64,000 nucleotides of DNA from Cordia subcordata (GCA_028554755.1 JAPTOF010000020.1:9763001-9827000); one strand, 5' to 3'; counted from the stretch's first letter, positions 38,073 to 51,045 are shown. Notes: a model not told the origin generated them from the letters alone. A program made the numbers and translations.

Positions 38073-39810
38073 AAGTCTACTTTTGCAATTTTCCTCAAAA
38101 TTGGGTTATTTTTAGAAGCAAATTAAAAAATAGGGTTAAAAATAAAAATTTTCCGACTAGAGGTGGGAAGTGTTCACATGAATAACCTTGTAGCTTTAAT
38201 TCCACCAAATTCTTCAGCAGCTCGTTCATAATCCATGATGGAAATCTAGAACCCTTAAAATCCTTGATTTCTAACCTTTTTAGGTACGGGTGGGGTTTAA
38301 GACCTTCAATCACATTATCGTCGTTGAAACTTGATTCCCCCTCTCTTTGCCAACAAGCAGCCCACTTGAGTTCTAAATAATCAACTTTGGTCTTCTGTGA
38401 TAAATTTGCCTTTTGGGCTTCCTCCCTGTTCTTCACCTAATCAAGCCCATTAATAATGAGGCTACCTCTCAAGTTATAAGGAGGACCTACCTCTTCAATT
38501 TTATAACCCTTTTTGTCACCCACAGTGAAGTAAGGCAATGTTTGGAGATTAGTCAACTGCCTTATTCCCACAAGCATGGCCCTCCATGCAGAATCAAGAT
38601 CAATACGTCTCAAGTTGAGTAATGAACCCAAATAAATTATTAATTCATTTTTTGATCGTGCTCTTGAGGTTTGTGAATTGTAAAGATTTACGTCAGAAGC
38701 AGTTGGCAATTCTTTAAGACTGGTGGCTCTAGTGTCCAAATACCTCAATTGTTTCAATCTACCTAATGAAGTGGGTAATTCTTTAATCTCACAACTCAAA
38801 TTAAGGTTCGAAGGTATCTAAACTATATCAACTCATTTCCAATGACTCCTATATCTAGATTTAATGTTCTAAGATTTTTACAAATTCCTTGACACACATC
38901 CACCATTTTGCTTCCAAAAGAAATCAATGATAAGTGTGTAGCTTCACTATTTTTGTCATCTTGCCCAACCTCCATTATCATGTAATAATCTTTTGATAAC
39001 AACAATGCAAAGTCATGCACAATGTCATGCATTTTACAAATATTTTCGGAATCATAGGCAAGTTCTTGCAACAAAGAATTCCACAATAAAATGTTAAAGT
39101 AGTTATCACCCAATTCCTCTAGTTGTAAAGGATTCTCTTTTGAAGGATTAAGACGTCCCTATGCTATCCATTGTCCTATTACATCCTCCTTATATATTCT
39201 AGTATCCTTTCAAAATATTGAACAATATGCAAAACATTGTTTCAGAGAGAATATAGACAAATGATTGTAACATAACCTAATGGATGGTAATACTCCATCT
39301 TGACTACATATATTAGTTGAGCTCCATATATCACTCTCCTCTATGCTCAACCATTCATGTACCTCTTTCTTTGAGTAAAGCAAACCTCCTAATGTTTTAA
39401 TAGCTAATGGCAGCCCCTTTCACCTTTTTACCATCCTTTGACCTATAGCCACAAATTCTGAAGTCTCTACAACTCCACCTTCCACAAATGCTCTTTGCTT
39501 AAACAAAGCCCAACTTCCTCACTACATGTTGTTGCCATGACTCTAGTTCCACTAGATCTGCCTATCTCTCACAAATCATTTTTCATAGATTCCCATTTAC
39601 CTTTATCCCTATTCCACACAACGTCAAGGACAAGAAGATATCTTTTTCCCCTTAGAGATTCTTGGAGTTTCTCTATCAATGCTTCCCTATTTCTCAGGGT
39701 AGTACTTTGTTTGCTAGTTATAGACTCCACCATCTCATTTAAGATCCTCTCAATTTTGAAATCATTCAAAACACAAACCCATATTATTTTCTTAAAATGA
39801 TTCATCACAT

Positions 39811-40194
39811 ATCCTCTATCAAAAGAGGAAGGGAGAGGGAAGGGAGAGGGAAGCGAGTGACAATAGAGTGACGATCAGGGAGAGAAGAGCGAGCGAGACG
39901 AGAGCTTCAGATTTTCTTTTTAAATACACGGCAATTGAGTTCACGCTCCAGAAGAAGCATGATGCGTCAAAGACGCACCTTCCCTCAGGTGCACTATAAA
40001 ATATGCGGTTAATTTCCTACTATGTATTTTGTTTTTCCATCTCAGCTATTTTTAGTAACTTATAGCTTGAAACATTTTATATATTTGGATTTGAAAATTA
40101 ACAAAATTCTTATTTAGTTAATTCAAGAAGATTTTAGGGAACAAGAATTTATTTATTTATGAGTAAAGAATCACAAGAAATGTTAGATGTCACT
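39811..40194. other. Junction between tandem NLR units
   Basis: NLR1 homology stops near 39810 inside the NB-ARC and unit-2 flank homology starts near 40195. The interval has a GGGAGA-rich stretch (39829-39870) and no recognisable gene. It probably contains the duplication breakpoint. Confidence 0.5.
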
Positions 40195-43004
40195 CAATTT
40201 TTATTCTCAAATATTACCTCTTATGTGTATGCTTAATTAGTATTATAAAAGAGGAAAAAGAAATTAAAAGTTTCTTAAGTTATCATACCAACTAGTCATA
40301 CACATAGAAGATGATATTTGGAAAATAAAAATAGGACGACATGTGGCATAGGACGGAGCATAATTCAACAATTAATAAAAAATTGAGCCGGAACAGAACC
40401 AAAATAATAGTTTGATTCAGTTATTCAAGTATTTGGTTTGGTTTAATTAACAAAATTTTATTTTTATAATGTTCGATTTCTATTCCTATTATTATTTTAA
40501 AATTTTGATCGATAACCGAAATAACCGAATTAGTTATATTACATTGTTTTTGGCTCCTTTTTAAGTGTCCTCATAAATCCTTGCAACACTTTTAGACTTT
40601 CACCCGTAAAGTTAAAAAACACTTTGAATCGTTGGGCTAAAAGGACAAACATCAAAATTGAAGTCTCAAAACCCATTAGCAGCTCACGCCTCCTACATCA
40701 CGCCTCACCGTTGCAACTTGCAAGTAGCTGTTCAAGTCTTCAAGAATCAAGAACACGATAACACCCTCATTCTCAATTTTCTTTTGGAGTTCTTTTTTTT
40801 TATTTTTAAATTGCATATGTTTTTTAATAGATGTGAAAATCAACTAATTTGTAGTTCTAGTCATCTACAGAGACAAAATGATTAAAAAAAAAATCTACTA
40901 GAAACGTATTGGCACTTTATGCAAACATCTTGCTAGAAGAATGTGAAAGAGCTTTAGACAATTATTCTTGCAAGTACACTCGAAGAAAGGAAAAAAGAGC
41001 CTTTTGGCATCATACTCTAAATGTTGTCAAGAAGGTGCATAACCAAAAACTAACTGTTGTAGAAGCTAACACTTTGTGCAGTCTACAAACTTGGTAGGCA
41101 TGAAAAGGTAGGTTTATACAAGTACAACACAACTATGTTTTCTATTTTGTTTGAACATGCTTGGAAAACCAGAGTATATAATCCAAACATCTAAGCACAC
41201 ATGAAATTTAGATTTGCATGATAAGTAATACAAACTCCTGTATAGATCTCGTAATTTGAGTAAGCTTTCTCTAGTAGATTATGTATCATTTTACACTGGG
41301 TAAAATATTAAATAAGCAACTCACTTATTTTCGTTTGTGCAATCTTGAGCTATATCAGGCAACTTTCTCTATGATTTGATGTGAGCGGATGCTAAAAACA
41401 GTAGGGTAAGTAGAGGGTTCAAGAAAAAACACACAAAAACTGAGTAAAGTCTGGGGAGAATTTAGTAGATTAACTTACAGATTTAGGCAACAATGAGTTA
41501 TTGCTTTTGATTCGTCTTTGGGAAGTGAACATATAATGGCCTTCAACTTCAGATGCAGGGATGTAATCAGTCATTGTAGTATATTGGTGAGATGTTGCAT
41601 TGCAGCTGCCTACATGCATATTACAAGATTATTGCATTTTCACCAGCTCAAGTGTTTGAGTGGATATTTCAAATACTCACGCTGACTGCCTCTGACCCAT
41701 AAAGCAAAAGCTTTGGTCCGGTGGAAATCCAAATTATACATTGATCTAAATATATTGATGTTCAACAAAATAATACGTCTAGAATACTATTTAAGATTAA
41801 TAAATCAGAGCAACAATCTTTATTCATTGAAAAGGTACAATAATTTAAAAGCTAGGCATTTAAAAATTGGAAAAGATGATAAGCTCAAATCCAACAATGA
41901 CGAATTATGCAAACCAAAGCAATAATTATATCCACAACAAAAGCAACAAAACCCAAAAAGAACAAACCATCAAAGAGGTATTGTTGCAACACTAAGAAGA
42001 GAAACTTTTCAACATATAAAGCTCGTAACTTGCAACTTGCAAGAAGAGAAATATCCAGCCACTCCACGAGTGAGTACAATTTATCAAGCTCTCAAAATTC
42101 CAAGACGATCTGTGTTGTAAGATATGCTGATATCACACTTGCGGAGACTTGAGATTTGGACTTCAAACAATTGGCAACGAAAAGAAAGACTCTCAATTAT
42201 CATCATCTGAATGTAAGAGACACAATTTTAAATCAATTAATAATATTCATCACCTGACAAACATCTCAAAAGAGTATGAAATATAGAGAACTAAGAAAGA
42301 AACCTTCATTTGTTATCTTCACCAATCAAGGGATCCACTTAAATTGCTTGACACAAGATCCATATGAGCAACTAGAAACTCAAGTGGTGCAAAACTCGTT
42401 ATGAACTAGGAGTAAACCTGCAAGATGGAAATGCAGTTAGAATAGCATTGAATATGGTTAACTCTGGATTCAGTGGAAGAAAAGAGTCCTCTTTTAGAGA
42501 TAGAGAATATTTACTAGAGAAAATACATTTTACTATAATATGCAAGTTATCCTTGTACGTAAAATGTGCGCTTTACATTCTCATGTTTTGAAAGTGATGG
42601 ATTTGATCTAAAATTACCCATTATTTGGTGACAAAATAAAACTCTTTGAACTACCAAATATTAACATGTTGAATTGAGTTTTGCGTGTTCTAGTTTTCCT
42701 TAAAATTTTCCAAATCGAAATAGTAGAGCACTAAAGTGAATTTCAAATGTTTGAAAAGCTTAGACATTCATTTAGTAGAATATGAGTATGAAATATTCTA
42801 ATTTCAATACATAGCTAGCACGTAAAGACAGCTTGCAAAAGAGTGCTTACTTTAAATCTGCTTGTACCTTATAATTAATGGGGAAGAGATAAATTCAAAA
42901 GTGAAACAAGTGTAAATGAATTTGCTAGAGCACACAAACGAATGGAAGAAACTGAAATAAGGAAAAAAAAAAATTCATGAGCATAAATAAGAATTTGATT
43001 ATAC
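40195..43004. repeat. Duplicated 3' flank of NLR2 (segmental duplication, copy 2)
   Basis: Matches 26480-29139 in order and orientation. The stretch just before NLR2 (42240-43004) is AT-rich with no gene seen. The shared ACCGAA-rich MITE-like segment is at about 40375-40550. Confidence 0.8.
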
Positions 43005-45162
43005 TTACATATTTCTCAGTTGAATTATAGATTGAATGTATACACCATCAACTAAAATAATTGGAATATGGGCAACCTTGTGCCATTCTGGGCCGCTTCC
43101 TAAGGCGATTCCCTGTGTCAAACGGGGACAACCCTCGATATACACTTCTCGAAGATTGGTTAGGCTCTGCATCTCTCTGGCAGATGGCATACACTCGAGA
43201 TTCGAACAAAGAGACAGCATTAGAGATTGGAGCGATCGAATGTTATCCAGCCACTCAGGCAGAGCCTTTAATTCTTCAAAATAAAACAGTCTCAGGGATG
43301 TCAAGGAAGGGAGATGCTGAAGTTGCTCGGGCAGAGACGTGATTCTTGGCCATCCAATGAGAGCAAGTTGCTTTAAGGAGGGAAAATAAAGATCCTCACC
43401 CTTCTCTTCATTAGTAGTAGTGTTGTTGTGGTGGGGCTGGGGCCAAGGAAGATAATCAAGCTTGCTTGACAATTTACCAATCTTCAATTGCTTGAGGTTG
43501 GGTAGATGTTCAAGACCATTTATAACCATATCTACTTCTTCAAGAGCAGTGCACCCCATAATAGTTAATTGCTCAAGCGACAGGAAAGCTTGAGATATTG
43601 GTGGTAACTCAACCAGCTTCTCACAATATTCAATACTCAGCACGCGCAAAGATGGAAGGTATCCCAGATGTGGGAAGTGCTGGCATGAATCACAGGAATT
43701 AAGCTGTAATTCCACCAAATTCTTCAGCATCTCTTTGGTCATCCAAGACGGAAACCGTGAACCCCCAAATTCCTCAATTACTAATGTTTTTAGGTAGGGG
43801 TGGGGTTTAAGACCTTCAATGACACCGTCGTCCTCGGTGAAACTCGATTCCCGCTCTACTCGCCAGAGCCACTTGAGTTGTAAATGATCAACTTTGGTCT
43901 TTCGTGATATATTTGCCTTTTGGGCTTCCTCCCTATTCTTTGCCTTCTCAATCCCATCAATAGCGAGGCTGCCCCTCAAATTATTGAGGGGACCTAACTC
44001 TTCAATTTTACAACCCTTTTCTTCACCCACCTTGAACCCACCGGTTAATGTTCGGAGATGAGTCAACTGACTTATGCCCACAAGCATGCACCCACCAACA
44101 TCAATATGTCTCAAGTTGAGTAATGAACCCAAATAAATCTTTGAATCCTCTTCCAAATCACCTATTAGGGTTTGTAAATTATAAAGGTTTACATAAGAAG
44201 CCGGCAATTCTGTAATGCCGGTGCCTCGCATGTTGATATGTCTCAATTGTTTCAATCTATCTATTGAGGTAGGTAACTCTATGATCGTAGAATCTCCCAA
44301 GATTAAGGGTCGAAGGTATCTAAACTTTACCAACTTGTTTCTAATGACTCCACGTGCTAGAATTAATGTTCTAAGTTTTCGAGAAATTCGTAATTGAGAC
44401 ATATCTACCATTTCGTTTTTATCGGAATCCAATGTTAAGTGTACAACTTCACTATTTTTGTCATCTTGCCAAACCTTCATTGTCATGCAGTAATCTTTTG
44501 ATATCAGTAATGCAAAATCATGCACGACATCATGCCTTTTACAATACATCTCATCTTTGTAATCATAGGTAGGTTCTTGCAACAAAGAGTTCGATAGTAG
44601 AGCATTAAAATAATTACCCCCCAATTCCTCCATTTGTAAAGGACTCTCTCTTGAAGGATTAAGAAATCCCTGTGCCATCCATTGTCGTATTACATCCTCC
44701 TTATATAACCTAGTATCCTTTGGAAATATTGAACAATACGCAAAACATTGTTTCAAAGAGAATGCAGACAAATGATTGTAACTTAACCTTATGGAGGGCA
44801 AGACTCCTTCTTGACTGTATATATCACTTGAGCTCCATATATCACTCTCCTCTATGCTCAACCATTCATGTACCTCTTTCTTTGAGTAAAGCAAACCACC
44901 CAATGTTTTAATGGCTAATGGCAACCTGTTACACTTTTTTACCAACTTTTTACCTAGATCCTCAAATTCTTGAGTCTCTGCAACTCCGCCTTTTGCAAAT
45001 GCTCTCTGCCTAAACAAAGCCCAGCTATCCTCATCAGACATTTTACCTAAAAGATGCATCTGAGAAACATGCATGATTGAAGCAACTTCCTCACTACTGT
45101 TGTTACCATCACTGTAGTTCCACTAGAACCACTTATCTCATGCAAATCTTCTTTCATAGATT

Positions 45163-45566
45163 TGTTGGAGAATGCAAACCAAAATTAATTAGATACAAGG
45201 AATAATAATTGGTTCATGGAACTTAGCAAAGGGAGATTCATGTACATACATGATACATATTTGATAGCCATAAACTTAGTTAAATGTGCTTAGTTTTCCT
45301 AGATATTCATTAAATGCATGGAGTAGGCTAGTACTAGTATAAATAGGAGTGTTTTACAAAGTGTTTTGACAAGCAAGAGAGAAAAGGAAAAAGAGTGAGT
45401 GGAAAGAAGAAAATATTGAGAGAAAAGTGACTTCTATTGTAAAGGCAGCAGCCTATATACTTTGAAAATTTTATATTCAGTACATATCATATTTAGTGGT
45501 AATTTTATTCTTCCTTGTGCTCTCAAATTTGTCTAAGTATTTGAAAATCCAAAATAGTTTCCAACA
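45163..45566 (+). repeat. 5' LTR of Copia-B
   Basis: It contains a TATA box (TATAAATA, 45338-45345) about 230 bases from its right end. It drives the element's own transcription. Confidence 0.93.
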
Positions 45567-45610
45567 TAGTGGTATCAGAGCCACGGTAAATTCAGAGTGT
45601 GAATTCTTCC

Positions 45611-48600
45611 ATGGCGTACAATCTTGTGCAACCTCAACTTCCAAAACTCACTGTAGACAATTATGGAAGTTGGAGTATTCAAATGAAGGCTTTCTTTGGT
45701 TCTCAAGACCTTTGGGAGATTATTGTGGACGGATATGAAGAACCCACGGCGGAAGCTGAAGCAACTTTGAATGTAGAGCAAAAACAATCATTGCGTGAAT
45801 TAAGAAAGAAAGATAAAAAGGCATTATTTTTGCTTTACCAAGGTGTAGGCAAGTCCATGTTTGAGAAAATTGCAGAAGCAAAATCAAGTAAAGAAGCATG
45901 GGACAAACTCGCCATTTTGTTCAAAGGAGTGGATCGTGTTAAAAGAGTTCGTTTGCAAACACTTCGAGGCGAATTTGAAAATGCTCACATGAAAGAAGGT
46001 GAATTAATTTCTGATTATTTCTCTCGCTTACTTTCAATTTTTAATCAGTTGAAAAGAAATAGAGAAACTATTGAAGATGTTCGAGTTGTTGAGAAAATAT
46101 TGTGATAACTTACAAAGTCTTTTGAGCATGTGGTGGTTGCAATTGAAGAGTCCAAAGACCTGGATCAACTCACAATTGAAGAGTTGATGGGATCACTCCA
46201 AGTGCATGAGCAACGCATTCAAAAGAATTTTAATGTCAGCACCATAGAGCAAGCTTTGGAATCAAAGCTTAATTTACAAGACCAAAAATCAAGAGGTGGA
46301 GCTTCTCAACATGGAGGACGTGGTAATCAAGGAAGAGTCCAAGGTAGAGGTAATTTTTTGAAACTCACATCAACAAGAAGAAATAAAGAATTTTGGAAAT
46401 CAACGAGGCAGAGAAAGAGGTAAAGGAAGAGCTGGCCATGGACAAGGGCGTGGAAACCGGAAAAATATTGAATGCTACAATTGCCACAAATTCGGTCACT
46501 ATGCTTCTGAGTGTTGGAATAACAATGAAAAGCAATCTAATTTTCTTCAAACCTCCAAGCAAGAAAACGAGGAAGACACACTTTTTTTGGCACATGAAGA
46601 GTCTAGACATCAAATTGATGTTTGGTATCTTGACTCGGGAACAAGCAATCATATGTGCGGGAAAAAAGAACTTTTTGAGGAACTTGAAGAAAATGTGGGT
46701 GGCAATGTGAGCCTGGGAGATTCATCCAAATTAGCAGTGAAAGGCAAAGGTAAAATTAAATTTTATCAAAAGAATGGTGCTGCACAATTTCTCTCTAATG
46801 TGTATTATGTACCCAACATGAAAAGCAATATTTTAAGTGTTGGGCAACTACTTGAAAAAGGTTATGTAATACACATGGAGAATCTTTCTTTGTTCTTGAG
46901 AGATGCACATGGAAGACTTATCACAAAAGTTCAAATGTCAAGCAACCGTATGTTTCCTCTGCATCTTAGTACGAGTTTTGAGAAATGCCTTCAAGGATTG
47001 ATTAATAATGAGTCATGGAAATGGCATCTTCGTTTTGGACACTTGAACTTTAACGGTCTCAAACTTTTGTCCAATTCAAACATGGTCTATGGGTTACCAT
47101 CAATTGAAAAGCCAGAATATGTATGTGAAGTGTGCACTCTTGGTAAGTAGTAAAGAAATAGTTTTCAAAGTGGAAAATCCTAGAGGGCTTATACACCTTT
47201 ACACTTGGTGCACACAGATATTTGTGGACCTTTTGAGACATCATCTCTCGGAGGTAACAAATATTTTATTTCGTTCATTGATGATTTCAGCAGAAAGCTA
47301 TGGGTTTATTTTTTGAAGGAAAAATCAACTGCTTTTGATATTTTTAAAAATTTCAAAGCATCCGTTGAAACAGAGAGTGGTTGCAAAATTAAAATTCTCA
47401 TATCTGACAGAGGTGGTGAATACACCTCAAAAGATTTTCAAGACTTTTGCAGAAAACAGGGTATCAAGCAACAATTTATAGCTTCATATACCCCACAACA
47501 AAATGGTATTGCAGAGAGAAAAAATCGCACAATTCTTGACATGACAAGGACTATGTTGAAGGAGAAAAATTTATCAAAAAATTTCTAGGCTGAAGCAGTG
47601 GCATGTACAACTTATTTGTTGAATAGATGTCCAACCAAAAGTGTGAAAAATATGACACCGCAGGAAGCTTGGAGTGGCCACAAACCAACTGTTAGCCATC
47701 TTCGGGTCTTTGGTTGTGTAGCCTATGCACATGTACCAGAGGCGAAAAGGAAAAAGCTGGATAATCGAAGTGAGAAATGTATTTTTGTTGGTTACAGTGA
47801 GAAGTCAAAAGCCTACAAGCTCTACAATCCACTAACTAATAAAACAGTGGTAAGTAGAGACGTTATTTTTTGTGAAAATGAAACATGGAGAATAGATGGA
47901 GAAGGTTCAAGCAAAGAAAATCAACTTGAAATTGAAGAAAAGGAAATGACAAGACAAGAAATTCCAGAACAAATAGTGGTGACTCCTCATCATGCTAGAA
48001 CTTCTCAAAATCAAAGCTCACCAATTTCAAGCTCTGGGAGTTCTTCATCTCCACCAATCAAGAGTCGCAGTCTAAGAGAGATCTATGAAGAAACTGAAGA
48101 GGTAGATTTGCTATGTCTCTATGCTGATCATGAGCCGTTGTCCTTTAAAGAAGCTGTCAAAGAGGATTGTTGGAAGAAAGCAATGGTGGAGGAAATGCGT
48201 TCTATTGAAAAGAATGACACATGGGAGCTAACTTCACTTCCTGAAGGACAACAATCTATTGGTGTCAAATGCGTGTACAGAATTAAGGGGACAGCAGTTG
48301 GAAAGATTGACCGTTACAAGGCCAGGCTTGTCGCAAAAGGTTACAGGCAAAAATATGGGATTGACTACGAAGAATTTTTTTCTCCAGTTGCTCGACTTGA
48401 CACGGTGAGAATGTTGATATCTCTTGCAGCACATCATGGTTGGAAGATATTCCATTTAGATGTTAAATCAACCTTTCTGAATGGAATACTTGAGGAAGAA
48501 GTCTATGTTGATCAACCTGAAGGCTTTGTAAACAAAGGACAAGAGGACAAGGTGTATCGTTTGAAGAAGGCTTTGTACGGACTAAAACAAGCCTCCCGAG

Positions 48601-49666
48601 CATGGAATTCTCAAATTGATAAATATTTTTAAGAGAATGGCTTCATCAAATGTCCTCTAGAGTATGCAGTTTACACAAAGAAAAATAAGCAAGGTGAAAT
48701 GCTTATAGCTTGTCTTTATGTGGATGATTTACTTTTTACTGGGAACAGCCAAAAAATGTTTGATGAATTCAAACAAGCAATGTTCAAAGAATTCGAAATG
48801 ACAGATGCTGGGCTTATGTCTTTTTTTCTTGGCATTGAAGTGCATCAACAAGATGATGGCATTTTCATATCACAAAAAAGGTATGCCATTGAGCTACTTG
48901 AAAAATTTAGGATGGAGAATTGCAATCCAGTGGAAATTCCTGTTGCTCCTGGTTTAAGAATGACAAAAAATGGAGAAGGAAAATCTATTAATCCCACCCT
49001 TTCAAGAGCTTGATTGGAAGTTTGCGTTACCTCACAATCACTAGGCTAGATATTGTATATGGTGTTAGTCTTTTAAGCCGGTATATGAAATCACCTAAAG
49101 AGTCTCATTGGCTTGCAGCAAAAAGGATTTTGAGGTATATTAAGGGTACCATAAATTTTGGCCTTTTATACTCTAATAAGGATGATGCTTCATTGTATAG
49201 GTATTCCAATAGTGATTGGGGAGGTGACCAAGATGAAAGGAAAAGTACAACTGGTTATGTGTTCTTTCTGGAATCAACAGCTTTCAGTTGGACATCAAAG
49301 AAACAAAGCGTGGTAGCCTTATCATCATGTGAATCTGAGTATATTGCAATATCTTCAGCAGTTTGTGAAGCAATTTGGCTAAAGAATTTGTTGAAGGAAC
49401 TTAATCATCCACAAGAAGATTCAACTGTCATATATGTTGATAACAAATCTGCAATTGAGCTGTCAAAGAATCCAGTGCAACATGGAGGGAGCAAACATAT
49501 TGATCTCAGGTATCATTTCTTGCGAGAGCATGTCAAGATGAAGATAATTTCTCTGGAGTATTGCAACACTTCAGAACAAGTGGCAGATATTTTCACGAAG
49601 GCACTACCAGCTAATGCATTCAAGAAGTTAAGATCTTTACTTGGCATGAGGATGATTTTGGTTTGA
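45611..49666 (+). pseudogene. Copia-B gag-pol polyprotein, broken
   Basis: The ATG is at 45611 (MAYNLVQPQLPKLTVDNYGS). Order: gag, CCHC knuckle CYNCHKFGHYASEC (46473-46514), protease WYLDSGTSNHM (46619), GAG-pre-integrase WHLRFGHLNF, integrase with HTDICGP (47208), SDRGGEY (47404) and NGIAERKNR (47500), reverse transcriptase with YVDDLL (48718), and RNase H to the stop at 49666. The frame is broken by TGA-TAA at 46103-46108, a frameshift near 46361 in a T run, stops and a shift near 47148-47170, TAG at 47586, TAA at 48630 and a shift near 49005. All domains are present but the copy cannot make a full polyprotein. Confidence 0.93.
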
Positions 49667-49673
49667 AGGGGGG

Positions 49674-50065
49674 TGTTGGAGAATGCAAACCAAAATTAAT
49701 TAGATACAAGGAATAATAATTGGTTCATGGAACTTAGCAAAGGGAGATTCATGTACATACATGATACATCTTTGATAGCCATGAACTTAGTTAAATGTGT
49801 TTAGTTTTCCTAGATATTCATTAAATGCATGGAGTAGGCTAGTATTAGTATAAATAGGAGTGTTTTGACAAGCAAGAGAGAAAAGGAAAAAGAGCGAGTG
49901 GAAAGAAGAAAATATTGAGAGAAAAGTGACTTCTATTGTAAAGGTAGCAGCCTATATACTTTGAAAATTTTATATTTAATACATATCATATTTAGTGGTA
50001 ATTTTATTCTTCCTTGTGCTCTCAAATTTGTCTAAGTATTTGAAAATCCAAAATAGTTTCCAACA
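49674..50065 (+). repeat. 3' LTR of Copia-B
   Basis: Near-identical to 45163-45566, lacking 13 bases just after the TATA-box segment. Confidence 0.93.
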
Positions 50066-51045
50066 TGATTCCCATTTTTCTTTGTCCTTATTCCACACAT
50101 CATCTAGAACAAGAAGATATCTTTTGCCTCTTAGAGTTTCTTGGAGTTTCTTTATTAATGCTTGCCTATTTGTCAAAGTAGAACTTTGTTTGGTTATAGA
50201 TTGCACCATCTCACTTAAAAGCCTCTCAACTTTGAAATCATCAGAGACACAAACCCATAATATTTCCTCAAAATGATTGACCACTTCATCACATTTGCAG
50301 ACAAGCCGAGCGAGAGTTGTCTTCCCTTGCCCGGCCATGCCTACTATTCCAATGACTGCGAAATCTTCTTCACCGTTTGTTTTTACTAGCATGGCTACTA
50401 CTTTTGTGACATCGTCACCTCTTCCCACAAAGTCTTTTTCTTGAATAGATGGACTAGTTGGTTCTCGATTCATCTTAACCTCAGAACTCCGACTTAGAAG
50501 TTCAGAGGGATTCATCCCATATTTTTTTCCTTGTTCACTAACACCTTTCAATTGTGAATGAACATCCTTAATCTTATTAGCCATCTTGACACGAAATGCA
50601 AGCCTTGAAAAGGGAGAAAACAAGTTGCGTACCTTGTGCCATTTCTTTTTTGGTGTTAGATGTAATTAACATCTTTACCTTTCGGCGAAGAACTTCATAT
50701 TTATAATCTTCCAACAAGTCCTCAGCATCAAATGCCGCAGCCTTAAGACTTTTCAACCAGAGTTGCATGGTGTCTGAATGAATATCCTTGCGATCAGCAT
50801 CAGTGAGCAGAGCTTGAATGATCTTAAGTTCTTCAGTTAGGCTTTTAAGATCATCCTTGAAATGAAAAACATGGCGAAGTTGTTCGGTAGAAAGAGAGAG
50901 GGCTCGTTTACTAGGTTTTCTACAACAGCACCAATGACAGCTTCTGCCATTTTAACTTTTTGAAAACACAGAAAGAAATGTTTTTGAAAGGAATGAGATT
51001 TTGCTCAGCTTTGTGGAGAGACAAATGTTAATAGCAACATATATA

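Larger units (their letters stand above)
30143..38154 (+). mobile_element. Mutator-like element (MULE) with transposase and plant mobile domain genes
   Basis: An 8.0-kb insertion in NLR1. The terminal inverted repeats match over about 50 bp (30143-30193 against 38105-38154 reversed), sharing TTTTTATTTTTAACC and TTTTTTAATTTGCTTC. The outermost bases are GG. The flanks are GTCCTAGAG at the left and CGACTAGAG at the right, an imperfect 9-bp duplication that fits Mutator. It contains a transposase gene (+) and a PMD gene (-) transcribed convergently, as in maize MuDR where mudrA and mudrB converge. Both genes carry stops, so this copy is not autonomous as it stands. Confidence 0.85.
29140..39810 (-). 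pseudogene. NLR1: CC-NB-LRR resistance gene relic, split by a Mutator-like element
   Basis: Plant CC-NB-LRR (RGA-type) immune receptors detect pathogen effectors. On the minus strand, homology begins mid-NB-ARC near 39808 (FKKIIWVCVLNDFKIERIL), with kinase-2 altered to LLVLDVVW. The P-loop and coiled-coil are absent. It continues through the GLPL region (39440-39380), CFAYCSIF, and an intact MHD (CKMHDIVHD, about 39030), then LRRs to 38155. There the Mutator-like element (30143-38154) interrupts. The remaining LRRs follow at 30142-29855 and 29452-29140, ending with the GSGPEWHRI-type tail; a MITE splits that part at 29453-29854. Several stops (near 39180, 39210, 38820) and frameshifts. NLR2 is its tandem paralogue. 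Confidence 0.88.
45163..50065 (+). mobile_element. Copia-B: full-length Ty1/Copia retrotransposon in the NLR2 NB-ARC
   Basis: The LTRs are 45163-45566 (404 bp) and 49674-50065 (392 bp). They differ by one 13-bp gap and roughly nine substitutions by eye, so this insertion is much younger than Copia-A. The ends are TGTTGG...CCAACA. The flanks AGATT (45158-45162) and TGATT (50066-50070) are a 4/5 target duplication. The primer-binding site TGGTATCAGAGCC follows the left LTR at 45570. A purine tract, GAAGGGGGG, precedes the right LTR. It lies opposite in orientation to NLR2. Confidence 0.95.
43005..50950 (-). pseudogene. NLR2: CC-NB-LRR resistance gene, interrupted by Copia-B
   Basis: On the minus strand the ATG is at 50950. 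It starts with MAEAVIGAVVENLVNEPS, a typical RGA-type coiled-coil N-terminus. Then comes NB-ARC with P-loop GMAGQGKTTLARL (about 50330), RNBS-A WVCVSDDFKVE, and kinase-2 LLVLDDVW (about 50105). Copia-B (45163-50065) interrupts here. Coding resumes with RNBS-B (GSSGTTVMVTT), RLPLAI (GLPL position), CFAYCSIFPKD, and an MHD changed to RHD (CKRHDVVHD, about 44535). About 12 LRRs follow, ending at 43005. Frameshifts lie near 50905 (in a CT run), near 50635 and near 45090. The 689-codon stretch 45074-43005 is uninterrupted, so decay was late. Without the insertion the gene would be about 1000 residues, normal for the class. Confidence 0.92.

Noticed and set aside
30143..38154. The palindrome arrays as a CRISPR-like or centromeric repeat
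   Set aside because: Spacing is irregular, units are palindromic and confined to transposon ends in a plant genome.
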